From positions 1-38,128 of the forward strand of contig JBAZUC010000001.1 in assembly GCA_041661585.1 (NCBI GenBank): 38,128 nucleotides of DNA. Reading direction: 5' to 3'. Both the position numbers and the translations under genes were made by a program. Origin of the DNA: JAPLXD01 sp041661585. Its GTDB lineage: Bacteria > Patescibacteriota > Minisyncoccia > Moranbacterales > UBA11712. This document shows, piece after piece, positions 29,093-37,417 of this stretch; the stretch's first letter is position 1, and the number at the start of each line of letters is the position of its first letter. The notes under the pieces were generated by a model, which was given only the letters and a program-made list of their open reading frames with translations, did no database searches and was not told the origin of the DNA.

Positions 29093-29230
29093 ATGCCAAA
29101 AAGAACATATCAGCCTAAGAAAAAAAGAAGAGCGACACGGCACGGGTTCCGCAAAAGAATGCAAACAAAAGACGGACAAAATGTCCTCAAGCGCCGACGC
29201 CTGAAGGGCCGCAAAAAATTGTCGGTATAA
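29093..29230 (+). CDS. rpmH: 50S ribosomal protein L34
   Basis: 45 residues: MPKRTYQPKKKRRATRHGFR at the start, then KRMQTKDGQNVLKRRRLKGR and KKLSV. This is the complete and very conserved L34 pattern. It assembles into the large ribosomal subunit. It is first in the operon with rnpA, separated by 9 bases; a longer frame on the opposite strand is a shadow. Confidence 0.97.
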   Translation: MPKRTYQPKKKRRATRHGFRKRMQTKDGQNVLKRRRLKGRKKLSV

Positions 29231-29239
29231 TCTTTCAAT

Positions 29240-29587
29240 ATGCTTCCCACCCCCCATCGCCTCAAGGGCAAAAAGGTTTTCAATGATATTTTTCGGCTTG
29301 GGAAGACTTTTTCAAACGATGTATTGCTAATGAAGATTGTTTCTGGAGAAAAGGATCAACCAGCCAAATTCGGATTTGCGGCCAGCCTCAAGTTTTCCAA
29401 AAAAGCGGTTGAAAGAAACAAAGCCAAGCGCTGGATGCGGGAAGCCGTACGGGCGAGAATCAAAGAAGTCCAGTTGGGGAAAGAAGTTGTTTTTTTGATA
29501 AACCCGAAATTTCCAAAGGAGAAGCTGAGTCTCAAGCTAATTCAGGAAAGTATAAAAAAATTGCTTAAGCAAGCCAAAATACTATGA
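29240..29587 (+). CDS. rnpA: Ribonuclease P protein component
   Basis: 115 residues. The family RNA-binding motif is seen as KKAVERNKAKRWMREAVRA; the N-terminus LPTPHRLKGKKVFNDIFRLGK and FGFAASLKFSKKA segment also match. It is the protein subunit of RNase P that matures tRNA 5' ends with the rnpB RNA (not identified with certainty in this window). It overlaps yidC by 4 bases (ATGA). Confidence 0.95.
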   Translation: MLPTPHRLKGKKVFNDIFRLGKTFSNDVLLMKIVSGEKDQPAKFGFAASLKFSKKAVERNKAKRWMREAVRARIKEVQLGKEVVFLINPKFPKEKLSLKLIQESIKKLLKQAKIL

Positions 29588-30309
29588 CCCAATTATTCCA
29601 TTCGATTATATATCAGCCAATATACAACGCGCTGATCTTTCTCTATAACGTCGTTCCCGGGCACGATCTAGGGGTGGCGATCATACTTCTCACGGTCATA
29701 ATCCGGGTGATCCTCTATCCCCTGGCGAAAAAACAGATCGAATCGCAAAAAAGGATGCAGGAAATTCAGCCGGAGATAAAGAAGCTGCAGGAAAAATATA
29801 AGGGCGACAAAGAAAAGCAAGGCAAAGAGCTTATGAAGTTTTATAAAGAAAAAAAAGTGAACCCGGCTTCTGGGTGCCTGCCCCTTGTCGTGCAAATTAT
29901 TTTCATCATCGCGCTCTATAGGGCGCTCGTGGCTGGGATCAACTTTTCCGAATGCAAAGACCTTTATACATTTGTCGCTTGTCCCGCAACAATCAAAACT
30001 GGATTTTTGGGAATCCTTGATCTTGCCAAGCCGAGCATCGTTTTGGCGATTCTCACGGCGGCAGCCCAATTTGTACAGACAAAAATGATGATGGGAACAA
30101 TCAAAAGCGCGCCAGCAAATGGCAAGGGCGACTTTGCCCAGACGATGAACAAGCAGATGCTCTATCTCGGACCAATTCTCACGCTTTTCATCGGTGCCAG
30201 ATTTCCGGCGGGACTTCCTCTCTATTGGCTGGTGATGACGCTTTTCATGATCGCTCAACAATATTGGGTGATGAAACAGGATACTCAAAAAGAACAAATA
30301 ACCAGTTGA
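29584..30309 (+). CDS. yidC: Membrane protein insertase YidC (short form)
   Basis: 241 residues, the short Oxa1/SpoIIIJ type without the large periplasmic domain. Five hydrophobic segments; LGVAIILLTVIIRVILYPLAKKQ carries the conserved hydrophilic-groove Arg, followed by a charged cytoplasmic coiled region (RMQEIQPEIKKLQEKYKGDK), NPASGCLPLVVQIIFIIALY, and the C-terminal FPAGLPLYWLVMTLFMIAQQY. It inserts small membrane proteins with or without SecYEG. It overlaps rnpA and is followed by jag, the standard operon. Confidence 0.96.
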   Translation: MTQLFHSIIYQPIYNALIFLYNVVPGHDLGVAIILLTVIIRVILYPLAKKQIESQKRMQEIQPEIKKLQEKYKGDKEKQGKELMKFYKEKKVNPASGCLPLVVQIIFIIALYRALVAGINFSECKDLYTFVACPATIKTGFLGILDLAKPSIVLAILTAAAQFVQTKMMMGTIKSAPANGKGDFAQTMNKQMLYLGPILTLFIGARFPAGLPLYWLVMTLFMIAQQYWVMKQDTQKEQITS

Positions 30310-30322
30310 ACATATCAACACT

Positions 30323-30826
30323 ATGAACAGCCAAGAAAAAGAGGAATTGCTCAAAAAAATCACTTCAGAGGTTCTCCAAAAAATGACTCTCGATGATTTC
30401 AAAATAGCCATAGAAAGCAAAGGCGACGCGGAAGGAGAAAGCTTTATCGTCAACATAGAAACGTCCGAATCCAATCTTCTGATCGGACAATATGGTGTGA
30501 CACTTTCTGCGTTGCAACATATTTTGCGTCTCATAGTCCGCCGCGAGACGGAAGACAAATTTAAGTTTTTGGCGGACGTGAACCGCTATCTTCAGGCAAA
30601 AACCGAAACACTCGCGGGAATTGCTCGCGATGCGGCCTTGCAGGCCATAAGCGAAAGAAAGCCGGTGGTTTTGCGTCCAATGAGCGCCTATGAGAGGCGT
30701 CTTGTGCACGTGGAGCTCGCCGGAAACGAGAACATTAAAACGGAAAGTATCGGCGAAGGAGAAGACAGAAAAGTGGTTGTGAAGCCTATAGGAGATCTGG
30801 AAAAACTGGAAGATCTAAGCGCATAA
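30323..30826 (+). CDS. jag: Jag/KhpB-type RNA-binding protein (KH-R3H)
   Basis: 167 residues. A KH type II domain (SNLLIGQYGVTLSALQHILRL, ~50-70) is followed by an R3H domain (LRPMSAYERRLVHVELAG, then the GEGEDRKVVVKP strand). The separate Jag_N domain of longer homologues is not evident; the N-terminal ~25 residues are a charged helix. Jag/KhpB binds RNA and influences cell division and elongation in Firmicutes. Order yidC-jag is conserved. After the stop, 30827-30913 (87 bases) shows no gene and only a weak promoter-like sequence. Confidence 0.93.
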   Translation: MNSQEKEELLKKITSEVLQKMTLDDFKIAIESKGDAEGESFIVNIETSESNLLIGQYGVTLSALQHILRLIVRRETEDKFKFLADVNRYLQAKTETLAGIARDAALQAISERKPVVLRPMSAYERRLVHVELAGNENIKTESIGEGEDRKVVVKPIGDLEKLEDLSA

Positions 30827-30913
30827 TTGGCAATGTGCAATTTCGTTCGTCAAGCTCTCTGTGATTCGGATGCAAAGTCTCCAATGACAAAGTACTAATC
30901 TCCAATTGCGACA

Positions 30914-32362
30914 ATGTCCACTCCTCGAAAAATTGCTTATAATGTCGCATTTTCCGCGGCGGCCAAAATGGCCGGGACGGTGTTGGCGCTTGTTGGAATA
31001 GGATTTATCACACGCTATCTTGGAAAAGACGGTTTTGGCGATTACTCAACTGTGCTCGCCTTTTTCTTTTTCTTTGGGGCGCTCGCGGATTTGGGGCTCT
31101 ATTCGATTTCAACGAGAGAAATTTCCCGTCCGGGAAGCAACGAAAAAGAGATTCTTGGAAATGTTTTTTCCATTCGCCTTGCTTCCTCGCTTTTCATTAT
31201 TGCGATCGCCCTTCTGATCGCTTTTTTTCTCCCCTACTCTTCCGCAGTCAAAACGGGAATAGTCATCTCTGCCCTTGCTTATGTTTTTTCTTCTGGATAC
31301 TCAGTCCTTATCGGTCTTTTTCAAAAAAGACTCGCGATGGACAAGGTGGCTATCGGAGAGCTTGTGGGAAAAATTTTTCAGGTTGCAATCATCATTTTGG
31401 CGGTGAAGCTTGAGTTGGGCTTTTTGGCAATAATTTGGACACTTCTTCTTAATATGGTTGTGAGTTTTTTGATCGTCGTTCTCTGGTCGCGCCGATATAT
31501 CAAGTTCCGGCCATCATCTGATTTTTCGGTCTGGAAAAAATTTCTCAAAGAGTCGTATCCTCTTGGCATTTCGGCAATCATTGTGTTTGCCTACTTCAAA
31601 CTCGATACAATACTCCTTTCGATGCTAAAGACGAGCGCCGACGTAGGGACATACAACGCAGCGTATAAGGTTCTCGAAAATATTTCCTTTTTCCCGGCGA
31701 TGTTTTTGGGCCTTGTGATGCCCATCATGTCGCGGTATATTTTCCATGAACGGGAAAAATTTGAGCTGGTCGCCGATAAAACATTCAAGGTTTTTCTTGT
31801 GCTCACCGTTCCCCTTTTCATTGGGACGGTTTTTTTGGCGGACGGAGTGATCCGGCTTATCGGCGGAGCAGGATTTGCCGATTCAGTTCCAGTGCTTCGA
31901 CTTCTTGCGGCGGCAATGGTTTTTATATTCTTTGGAAATTTTTTCACAAATGTGATCATTGCCGGAAATCTTCAAAAAAAATTGATGGGCATATTGCTTT
32001 TTTGCGCGATTTTCAACGTGTCACTGAACCTCGTTTTGATCCCCCGTTTTTCGTACATCGGCGCGGCGGTCACGTCGAGCCTCACGGAGGGAATCGTGGT
32101 GCTGCTTTCTTGTTATGTCGCTTGGAAAAATCTCAAATATTTTCCATCCTTCGCAAAAATATTTCCAATTCTTGTCTCCGGCGCCGGAATGGCTCTGGTT
32201 TTTTTCTTTTTTCAATCCCTGAACTTTCTTTTGCTCGCCGCGGCCGGTGTTTTCACCTACGCGCTGCTTTTGTGGCTTTTTAGGGCGGTGAGTTTTGAGG
32301 AAGTGAAAAGCCTCATCAGCAAAAAGAGCGGCGAACCGGTGGAATTTGAGCCTATTGCGTAA
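30914..32362 (+). CDS. Polysaccharide flippase (Wzx/MOP superfamily)
   Basis: 482 residues with about 12-14 membrane helices. N-terminal signature: NVAFSAAAKMAGTVLALVGIGFITRYLGKDGFGDYS, with ADLGLYSISTREISR, typical of oligosaccharide flippases. Later segments such as YPLGISAIIVFAYFKLDTILLSML and YNAAYKVLENISFFPAMFLGLVMP match the second half of MOP transporters. It would move lipid-linked glycan across the membrane. It leads a plus-strand operon with a GT2 enzyme and two O-antigen ligase-like proteins. Confidence 0.92.
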   Translation: MSTPRKIAYNVAFSAAAKMAGTVLALVGIGFITRYLGKDGFGDYSTVLAFFFFFGALADLGLYSISTREISRPGSNEKEILGNVFSIRLASSLFIIAIALLIAFFLPYSSAVKTGIVISALAYVFSSGYSVLIGLFQKRLAMDKVAIGELVGKIFQVAIIILAVKLELGFLAIIWTLLLNMVVSFLIVVLWSRRYIKFRPSSDFSVWKKFLKESYPLGISAIIVFAYFKLDTILLSMLKTSADVGTYNAAYKVLENISFFPAMFLGLVMPIMSRYIFHEREKFELVADKTFKVFLVLTVPLFIGTVFLADGVIRLIGGAGFADSVPVLRLLAAAMVFIFFGNFFTNVIIAGNLQKKLMGILLFCAIFNVSLNLVLIPRFSYIGAAVTSSLTEGIVVLLSCYVAWKNLKYFPSFAKIFPILVSGAGMALVFFFFQSLNFLLLAAAGVFTYALLLWLFRAVSFEEVKSLISKKSGEPVEFEPIA

Positions 32363-32367
32363 AATTT

Positions 32368-33177
32368 ATGAAACTTTCAATTCAAATTGTGAATTTCAGA
32401 AGCCGGCACTATCTTGAGAGGTGCCTTTTTTCGATATGTGAAAACCTGTCACCCAAAATTGAGGCGGAGGTTTTGATTATAAATAATGACGAAGATGCGC
32501 TGGATAAAATTGGGCGTGAACTGGTAAATAAAATCAATTTTCAAGTTCTTGATCTCCGGGAAAATATTGGCTTTGGAGGAGCGCATAATGCCGGTTTTGA
32601 ACAATCGCATAGCGAGTATATTCTTTTTCTTAATCCGGATACAAAGATCCTTCCCGGAGCACTGCAGGCGCTCCTGGATGTTTTTGCAAAAGATGAAAAA
32701 ATTGGTATTGCCGGGCCGCTCCTTGTTGATTCGGCGGGCAAGGTTCAGCCGGATTGCTTTGGAGCGCGTCACACGCCCTTTTCGACGATCAAGAGAAAAA
32801 TGTTCAAGCGAAGCAGTCAACAAGCCCGTGCCGGCGAAGAAATTTTTGAAACGGATTGGATAAGTGGCGGGGCAATGCTGGTGCGAAGGGACGTCTTTGA
32901 AAAGACGGGCAGGTTCGACGAAAACTATTTTATGTATTTTGAAGATGTGGACCTATGTCTGCGAGCGAAAAAGCAAGGCGCGAAAATCGTAGTTGCTCCA
33001 GGCGCCCTTGTTTTTCATGAGTCCGGGAAAAGCTTTGTAAATGAGAGAGAAAAGAAAAAACACTACTATGCTTCACAAGATTATTATTTCCGAAAACATT
33101 TTGGTTTAGTGGGTGCCGGTGTGGTAAAGATTTTACGGCTTCCGTATTATGTGAAAAATGTTTATTTAAATCACTAA
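32368..33177 (+). CDS. GT2-family glycosyltransferase (rhamnosyltransferase-like)
   Basis: 269 residues. GT-A fold: IQIVNFRSRHYLERCLFSI at the N-terminus, NIGFGGAHNAGFEQS, the metal-binding LFLNPDTKI (DxD-like), DWISGGAMLVRRDVFEKTGRFDENYFMYFEDVDLCLRAKKQG near the acceptor site, and a terminal membrane-proximal helix. The pattern is that of WbbL-like rhamnosyltransferases, but donor specificity cannot be read reliably. It starts 5 bases after the flippase gene. It works at the inner membrane face on a lipid carrier. Confidence 0.93.
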   Translation: MKLSIQIVNFRSRHYLERCLFSICENLSPKIEAEVLIINNDEDALDKIGRELVNKINFQVLDLRENIGFGGAHNAGFEQSHSEYILFLNPDTKILPGALQALLDVFAKDEKIGIAGPLLVDSAGKVQPDCFGARHTPFSTIKRKMFKRSSQQARAGEEIFETDWISGGAMLVRRDVFEKTGRFDENYFMYFEDVDLCLRAKKQGAKIVVAPGALVFHESGKSFVNEREKKKHYYASQDYYFRKHFGLVGAGVVKILRLPYYVKNVYLNH

Positions 33178-33201
33178 AAAACTTAGTTAGCTATTCATCA
33201 A

Positions 33202-34521
33202 ATGCTAAAATATTTTCTTATAATTATAATTTTTCTCCTCCCTCTTCAATTTGCGCTCAACGTCGGCGAGAATATTGATTTGGTGACGACGCGGATTCTG
33301 GTGCCGGCTCTTTTTTTGCTGTGGCTCGCGCGAAGTTTGGCGCGAAAAAAATTGTGGATTCCAAACAAGGCGGAAATGTGGCTGATCGCCAGCTTTCTTT
33401 TTTTAGCTTCCCTCTCGCTGTATCTCGGTCGCGACGCTAGCGCCGGTTTTCGCAAGCTCTTATATTTTTTCACAATCATCCCCGTTTTTTTTGTAGCGGC
33501 GGATATATTCCGTGAGGAAATATGGCGCAGGAGTGCAATTGTGGCAATCATTTTCAGTGGTGCTATTGCGGCGTCAGTTGGTCTTTTCCAATTTCTTTTC
33601 TCATTTTTCATTGGGCTCGATAAATCGGTAAAAATTTGGGAAAGTTTGGCACCCTATTTTTTGGGAAATTCATTTGGAAAGATCGTTGCAGTCAATTCGA
33701 GCTGGCTCGTAAATATTGGCGGAGAGACGCGCCTTCGCGCATTTGGTTTTTTCCCTGATCCGCACAATTTCGCTTTTTTTGTGAATTTATGCCTTTTTGC
33801 GGGACTGGGATATCTTTTTTCCCGAGAGAAAAGCACGTCTAAAATATGGATTGGCGCTGCTGTGACGCTGATGATTTCGGCGATTGGACTTTCTTTCTCA
33901 AGAGGCGCCTATCTCGGATTGTTTGCGGGAGGTCTTTTTTTCGCGGTGATATTTCTCAAGAGATCGGGTGCGCTTGGCAAAGCAATTGTTGCGGCTGTGG
34001 CGATTTTTGTTTTGATATTCATCTTCAATTCGAATATTATCTCGCAAAGACTCGTCTCTTCTTTCAATTTGAAAGAGGGCTCGAATGCCGAGCGGTACAA
34101 AAACTGGGTTCAGGCGGAGGATATGATCCGAGATTATCCGCTGGGGGGCGTAGGGCTTGGAAACTATGCTCGCACAGTTGAGCCACGCCTGGGCGGGGAA
34201 AATCGATCATCGATCTATGCTCACAATCTCTTTCTCGACATTGCGGCCGAGACCGGAATATTGAATGCAATCATATTCTTGTGTTTAATTTTATTTTTAG
34301 TTTGGCGAAACATCAGGAATAGCAGTATGTCCAATCTTGGTTTGGCGGCCGGACTTGTCGCGTTTTTGGTCCACTCAATTTTTGACACAGCGCTCTACTC
34401 CCCGCAGGTGCTGATCATTTTTTTGATAATTGTTGCAGTGGGGCTGTATGATGATAAAATTCCCGCCTTCAACAAGGCTTCGGCGGGCAAGCAAAACTCA
34501 GATGTCAAAACTACAACTTAA
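33202..34521 (+). CDS. O-antigen ligase/polymerase-like membrane protein (first of two)
   Basis: 439 residues with 10-12 hydrophobic helices and a large extracytoplasmic loop ending near GEIRD-like positions: SSFNLKEGSNAERYKNWVQAEDMIRDYPLGGVGLGNY and SIYAHNLFLDIAAETGI are the Wzy_C/WaaL signatures (the conserved His in AHNLFL). Proteins of this family join glycan units to a lipid or protein acceptor or polymerise repeats. The last ~15 residues are encoded over a GC-rich palindromic element (34462-34487). Its end overlaps the next gene by 20 bases. Confidence 0.88.
   Translation: MLKYFLIIIIFLLPLQFALNVGENIDLVTTRILVPALFLLWLARSLARKKLWIPNKAEMWLIASFLFLASLSLYLGRDASAGFRKLLYFFTIIPVFFVAADIFREEIWRRSAIVAIIFSGAIAASVGLFQFLFSFFIGLDKSVKIWESLAPYFLGNSFGKIVAVNSSWLVNIGGETRLRAFGFFPDPHNFAFFVNLCLFAGLGYLFSREKSTSKIWIGAAVTLMISAIGLSFSRGAYLGLFAGGLFFAVIFLKRSGALGKAIVAAVAIFVLIFIFNSNIISQRLVSSFNLKEGSNAERYKNWVQAEDMIRDYPLGGVGLGNYARTVEPRLGGENRSSIYAHNLFLDIAAETGILNAIIFLCLILFLVWRNIRNSSMSNLGLAAGLVAFLVHSIFDTALYSPQVLIIFLIIVAVGLYDDKIPAFNKASAGKQNSDVKTTT
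34462..34487. repeat. GC-rich palindromic element at the end of the first ligase-like gene
   Basis: CCCGCC (34462-34467) pairs with GGCGGG (34482-34487), with an alternative inner GCCTT-CAAC-AAGGC hairpin. It is translated as PAFNKASAG. Confidence 0.6.
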
Positions 34522-35713
34522 AACTCAAAACTTTTTGATTTTAGCGATATTGTTCCTGCTTCCGATTTATTTGATAAAAATAAAATTCGGCTGGCTGGCT
34601 TTTAATGCGCTTGAAATATTAATTGCAATTTTATTTATTCTCTGGATATTTAATAAAAATACAAAATATCCCCCTACGGGGGATCATCCACAGGGTGGCC
34701 AGATACTAAATATTAAATACTTTCTGCCTGCCCTGCTCATTTTTATCGGACTCATGCTATCTGTCATCGCTAATGGTAACTATTATGCTGGCTTAGGCGC
34801 GATCAAGGGCTGGTTTGTTTTTCCGATCATTTTTGCAATTATTTTTTTTGACGTGCTCAAATATGACGAAAGCCTTTTGAAAAAATCTTTGCTCGCTTTG
34901 TTTTTTTCCGGAGTGGCGATTTCGATCGTCGGCGTAGTTTATAAATTTTTTGACGTCGTAACTTTCGACGGCCGTCTCAAGGCTTTCTGGGATTCACCGA
35001 ACCAGCTGGCAATGTTTTTGGCGATTCCGTTTTTGATAGGAGTACATTTTATTTTCCAAGATAGAGATAAAATAAGACTATACACACTGGCCTTAATTTT
35101 AGTTGGCCTTAATTTATTTTTCACATTTTCATACGGCGCTTGGCTGGCTCTGACAATCGCGACTACTATTATATTTTGGCTTAAATATGGCAAAAAAGAG
35201 CAAAAAAAATATCTGACAATTTTAATCTTAATTTTCGCAATTCTTATCAGTTTGGCTAGTGTTTATAAATATAAAAGCATGGCAAATATGGGCGAGCGCT
35301 CATCTCTTGCATCGCGCTTCACGATCTTGAAATCAGCTGGACTTATGGTTGAAAACAATCCCCTTTTTGGGATTGGCCCGGGAAATTTTCAGGAGAAGTA
35401 TCTGGAATATCAAAAATATTTTCCGCCGTACCTCGAATGGTCGGTTCCTCAACCGCACAATATTTTTCTCGCCTTTTGGCTTGAGTCGGGACTGGTCGGC
35501 CTTGCGGGATTTATTATTCTGATCTTTTGTTTTTTTCGCGACAATAAAAAAGCGTTTCAGTTGAATCGCGAATTTGGAATGTTGCTTTTAGCAATAATGA
35601 TCTATATACTCGTTCACGGACTGGTCGACACGACTTACTGGAGAAATGATCTCGCGGTTGTGTTTTGGGTAGTGATTGCGGCGAGTATATATTTAGAAGA
35701 AAAACGAGGCTAG
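34502..35713 (+). CDS. O-antigen ligase/polymerase-like membrane protein (second of two)
   Basis: 403 residues from the ATG at 34502 (MSKLQLKTQNFLILAILFLL), chosen because the frame before it lies inside the previous gene and is not membrane-like. About 11 hydrophobic helices; the Wzy_C signature SRFTILKSAGLMVENNPLFGIGPGNFQ and the VPQPHNIFLAFWLESGLVG segment with conserved His are present. A GC-rich palindrome (34668-34698) inserts YPPTGDHPQGGQ after the second helix. Overlap with the preceding paralogue implies coupled expression. The stop overlaps the convergent next gene. Confidence 0.87.
   Translation: MSKLQLKTQNFLILAILFLLPIYLIKIKFGWLAFNALEILIAILFILWIFNKNTKYPPTGDHPQGGQILNIKYFLPALLIFIGLMLSVIANGNYYAGLGAIKGWFVFPIIFAIIFFDVLKYDESLLKKSLLALFFSGVAISIVGVVYKFFDVVTFDGRLKAFWDSPNQLAMFLAIPFLIGVHFIFQDRDKIRLYTLALILVGLNLFFTFSYGAWLALTIATTIIFWLKYGKKEQKKYLTILILIFAILISLASVYKYKSMANMGERSSLASRFTILKSAGLMVENNPLFGIGPGNFQEKYLEYQKYFPPYLEWSVPQPHNIFLAFWLESGLVGLAGFIILIFCFFRDNKKAFQLNREFGMLLLAIMIYILVHGLVDTTYWRNDLAVVFWVVIAASIYLEEKRG
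34668..34698. repeat. GC-rich palindromic element inside the second ligase-like gene
   Basis: ATCCCCC (34668-34674) pairs with GGGGGAT (34678-34684) over TAC, followed by CCAC-AGG-GTGG (34688-34698). It is in frame and lies in a predicted loop. Confidence 0.6.
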
Positions 35714-36870
35714 ATTTCTAGCTTATACAATTTGTCGTCCGCCTTGTTCACGAAGAATAGGGTTTTTTCATCCTGGGAAAGGAAGGGATTGAGCGCATCG
35801 AAAGATCCATTTATCTTGTCGGTTTCAATGAGGCGGTCTTTTTTCCCGGTGGCGATTTCCAATTTCCAAAAAGTGTCGGCGGTTTTGATATGCCCTGTTT
35901 GCCAGTCATTGGGGAGAATCGCTGATTCGGGAATATTCCCCGGCATCGCGCAGAAAAGAAATTTTGAATCAGCTGACCAAGTGCATTTTTTTGCGAAAGT
36001 TGGAAAATTGAGAGAGCGAAACTGCCCGCCATCGGAGTTCATGACAGCAATATCCGTTTTTTTGCCCCCTCTTTGGTCGGTGTAACTCATGGCGGCATAT
36101 TTTCCGTCCGGAGACCAAAGGAAATCGGCGCCAAAGCGATCTTTCAGGATTTCTTTTTTGTTTTCTCCGCCAAAGCCGATCAAATTGGCCGAAGAAGAAA
36201 CAAACGCGTCGGGAGATGGCCAAAAAGAAATGTCGGAATTGCCGGGGACGGGACTTATTTCAGCACTGAAATAGCTTATGTCCGCGAGTTTGTGCCAATT
36301 GCTTCCGCTTGGATCTGAAGCTTCAATTGAGCGTTTGTTGGTTTTCGAGTCATAATATTTGTAGATTATCTTGTCGCCCAGGCCCGACCAAGCGGCAGAG
36401 TCAACATTGTTTTTGAGCGGGGTGACGGTTTTTTGCATGAGATCGAGAAGGAGAAATTTCGATTTTCCCGGACCGTTTTCTCGTTTGATAATCGCCCGGT
36501 TTTTCAGCTTGTTCCAAGTAACCCGTTCAATGCTCTGAAATTCTTCCGTGGAAACGACTTTTTCCAGTTTGCCGTCAAGATTCACTTGGTTCAGCTGCCC
36601 ATTTTCGCCCGCGAAATAATAGATAAAATTCGTGTCAGGTGCCAGAACAGCGCCAAAAACGCTGCCGTTGGAAATAGCGGTTATCGCTCCGCTCGTTTGC
36701 GCCGCTGTGCTTTGAGTTTTCGCGGGAGTAGCGCTTGTCTTTCCCTCGTCGGTTGTTTTCGGTGCGATGGTTGGTGTTGAGGGCTTTTTGAACGCGAAGT
36801 TGTACACAAAAATAGCTCCGATGAGGAGAACGAGAACAAGCGTTGAGATTGCAAAGATTTTTTTGTTCAT
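35710..36870 (-). CDS. Membrane-anchored PD40/TolB-like beta-propeller protein
   Basis: 386 residues. One N-terminal membrane helix (~5-27), a Thr/Ala/Pro/Ser-rich linker (~32-66), then repeated beta-propeller blades: LLDLMQKTVTPL, FLWSPDGKYAAMSYTDQRGG and CTWSADSKFLFCAMPG are WD40/PD40-like. It is probably displayed outside the cell membrane; such proteins act as scaffolds or adhesins. The stop shares CTAG with the convergent ligase gene. It is the last of three minus-strand genes whose products all carry membrane segments. Confidence 0.75.
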   Translation of the reverse strand: MNKKIFAISTLVLVLLIGAIFVYNFAFKKPSTPTIAPKTTDEGKTSATPAKTQSTAAQTSGAITAISNGSVFGAVLAPDTNFIYYFAGENGQLNQVNLDGKLEKVVSTEEFQSIERVTWNKLKNRAIIKRENGPGKSKFLLLDLMQKTVTPLKNNVDSAAWSGLGDKIIYKYYDSKTNKRSIEASDPSGSNWHKLADISYFSAEISPVPGNSDISFWPSPDAFVSSSANLIGFGGENKKEILKDRFGADFLWSPDGKYAAMSYTDQRGGKKTDIAVMNSDGGQFRSLNFPTFAKKCTWSADSKFLFCAMPGNIPESAILPNDWQTGHIKTADTFWKLEIATGKKDRLIETDKINGSFDALNPFLSQDEKTLFFVNKADDKLYKLEI

Positions 36871-36889
36871 CTTGTATAAAGTCCAGGTA

Positions 36890-37399
36890 TTAATTTGTCG
36901 GCAGGGGTTTTCCGTTTGGGCAAAAACTCAATCCATAATTTTTTCCGGCGGCAGCTTTATTCACTTCAGGAGCTACTCCAAGCGAAACTGTGAGTTTGCA
37001 TGCATCCGTCTTGCTCACGCCGAGTGAATCCAAAAAAGCCTGCTCGGCTTGACTTCGTGAGTCTGCCAAGTTGCTGCCGGAAAGCGAAATAACAAAGCTT
37101 TTTGAGGTTGCTAGATACACGATCTCATAGTTGGGGGTTTTTTGTACGTCGGCATTTCCGCTTACTACGGTCGTGGCATTTTTGTATGGATTGTTTATAA
37201 CAACCCCCCCATCTTTAACGGCGATGCTTGTTTTGCCTTGTTTTGCCAATTCGGATTCTGAAGGCAAGTTTGGAATCTGGATCGCGGTTGTTGCTGGTTG
37301 GGAAACTTGTGGTGCTGCTGTCTTATTTTTGTAAAATATTATCAAAATAATACTGATTACAATGAGCACTCCGGCGATTATGTAAAGTATTTTTTTCAT
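36890..37399 (-). CDS. Small membrane-anchored protein, unknown
   Basis: 169 residues. Basic MKK start and one membrane helix (~4-23), then a Thr/Ala/Pro linker and an extracytoplasmic domain (residues ~55-165) with NYEIVYLATSKSFVISLSGS, a helical ADSRSQAEQAFLDSLGV and two cysteines (DACKLTV and LSFCPNG) that may pair. The family is not recognised. It lies 18 bases downstream of the VirB2-like/lysozyme-like gene and 19 bases upstream of the beta-propeller gene, so the three appear co-transcribed. Confidence 0.75.
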   Translation of the reverse strand: MKKILYIIAGVLIVISIILIIFYKNKTAAPQVSQPATTAIQIPNLPSESELAKQGKTSIAVKDGGVVINNPYKNATTVVSGNADVQKTPNYEIVYLATSKSFVISLSGSNLADSRSQAEQAFLDSLGVSKTDACKLTVSLGVAPEVNKAAAGKNYGLSFCPNGKPLPTN

Positions 37400-37417
37400 T
37401 TTTATAAAAATAAATTG

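Noticed and set aside
29668..30558. Antisense ORF of 296 codons over yidC and jag
   Set aside because: The two plus-strand genes are unmistakable; the antisense frame is a composition-driven shadow.
34430..34501. Longer start of the second O-antigen ligase-like gene
   Set aside because: The extra residues are encoded inside the first ligase gene and over a palindromic element; no membrane segment is lost by starting at 34502.
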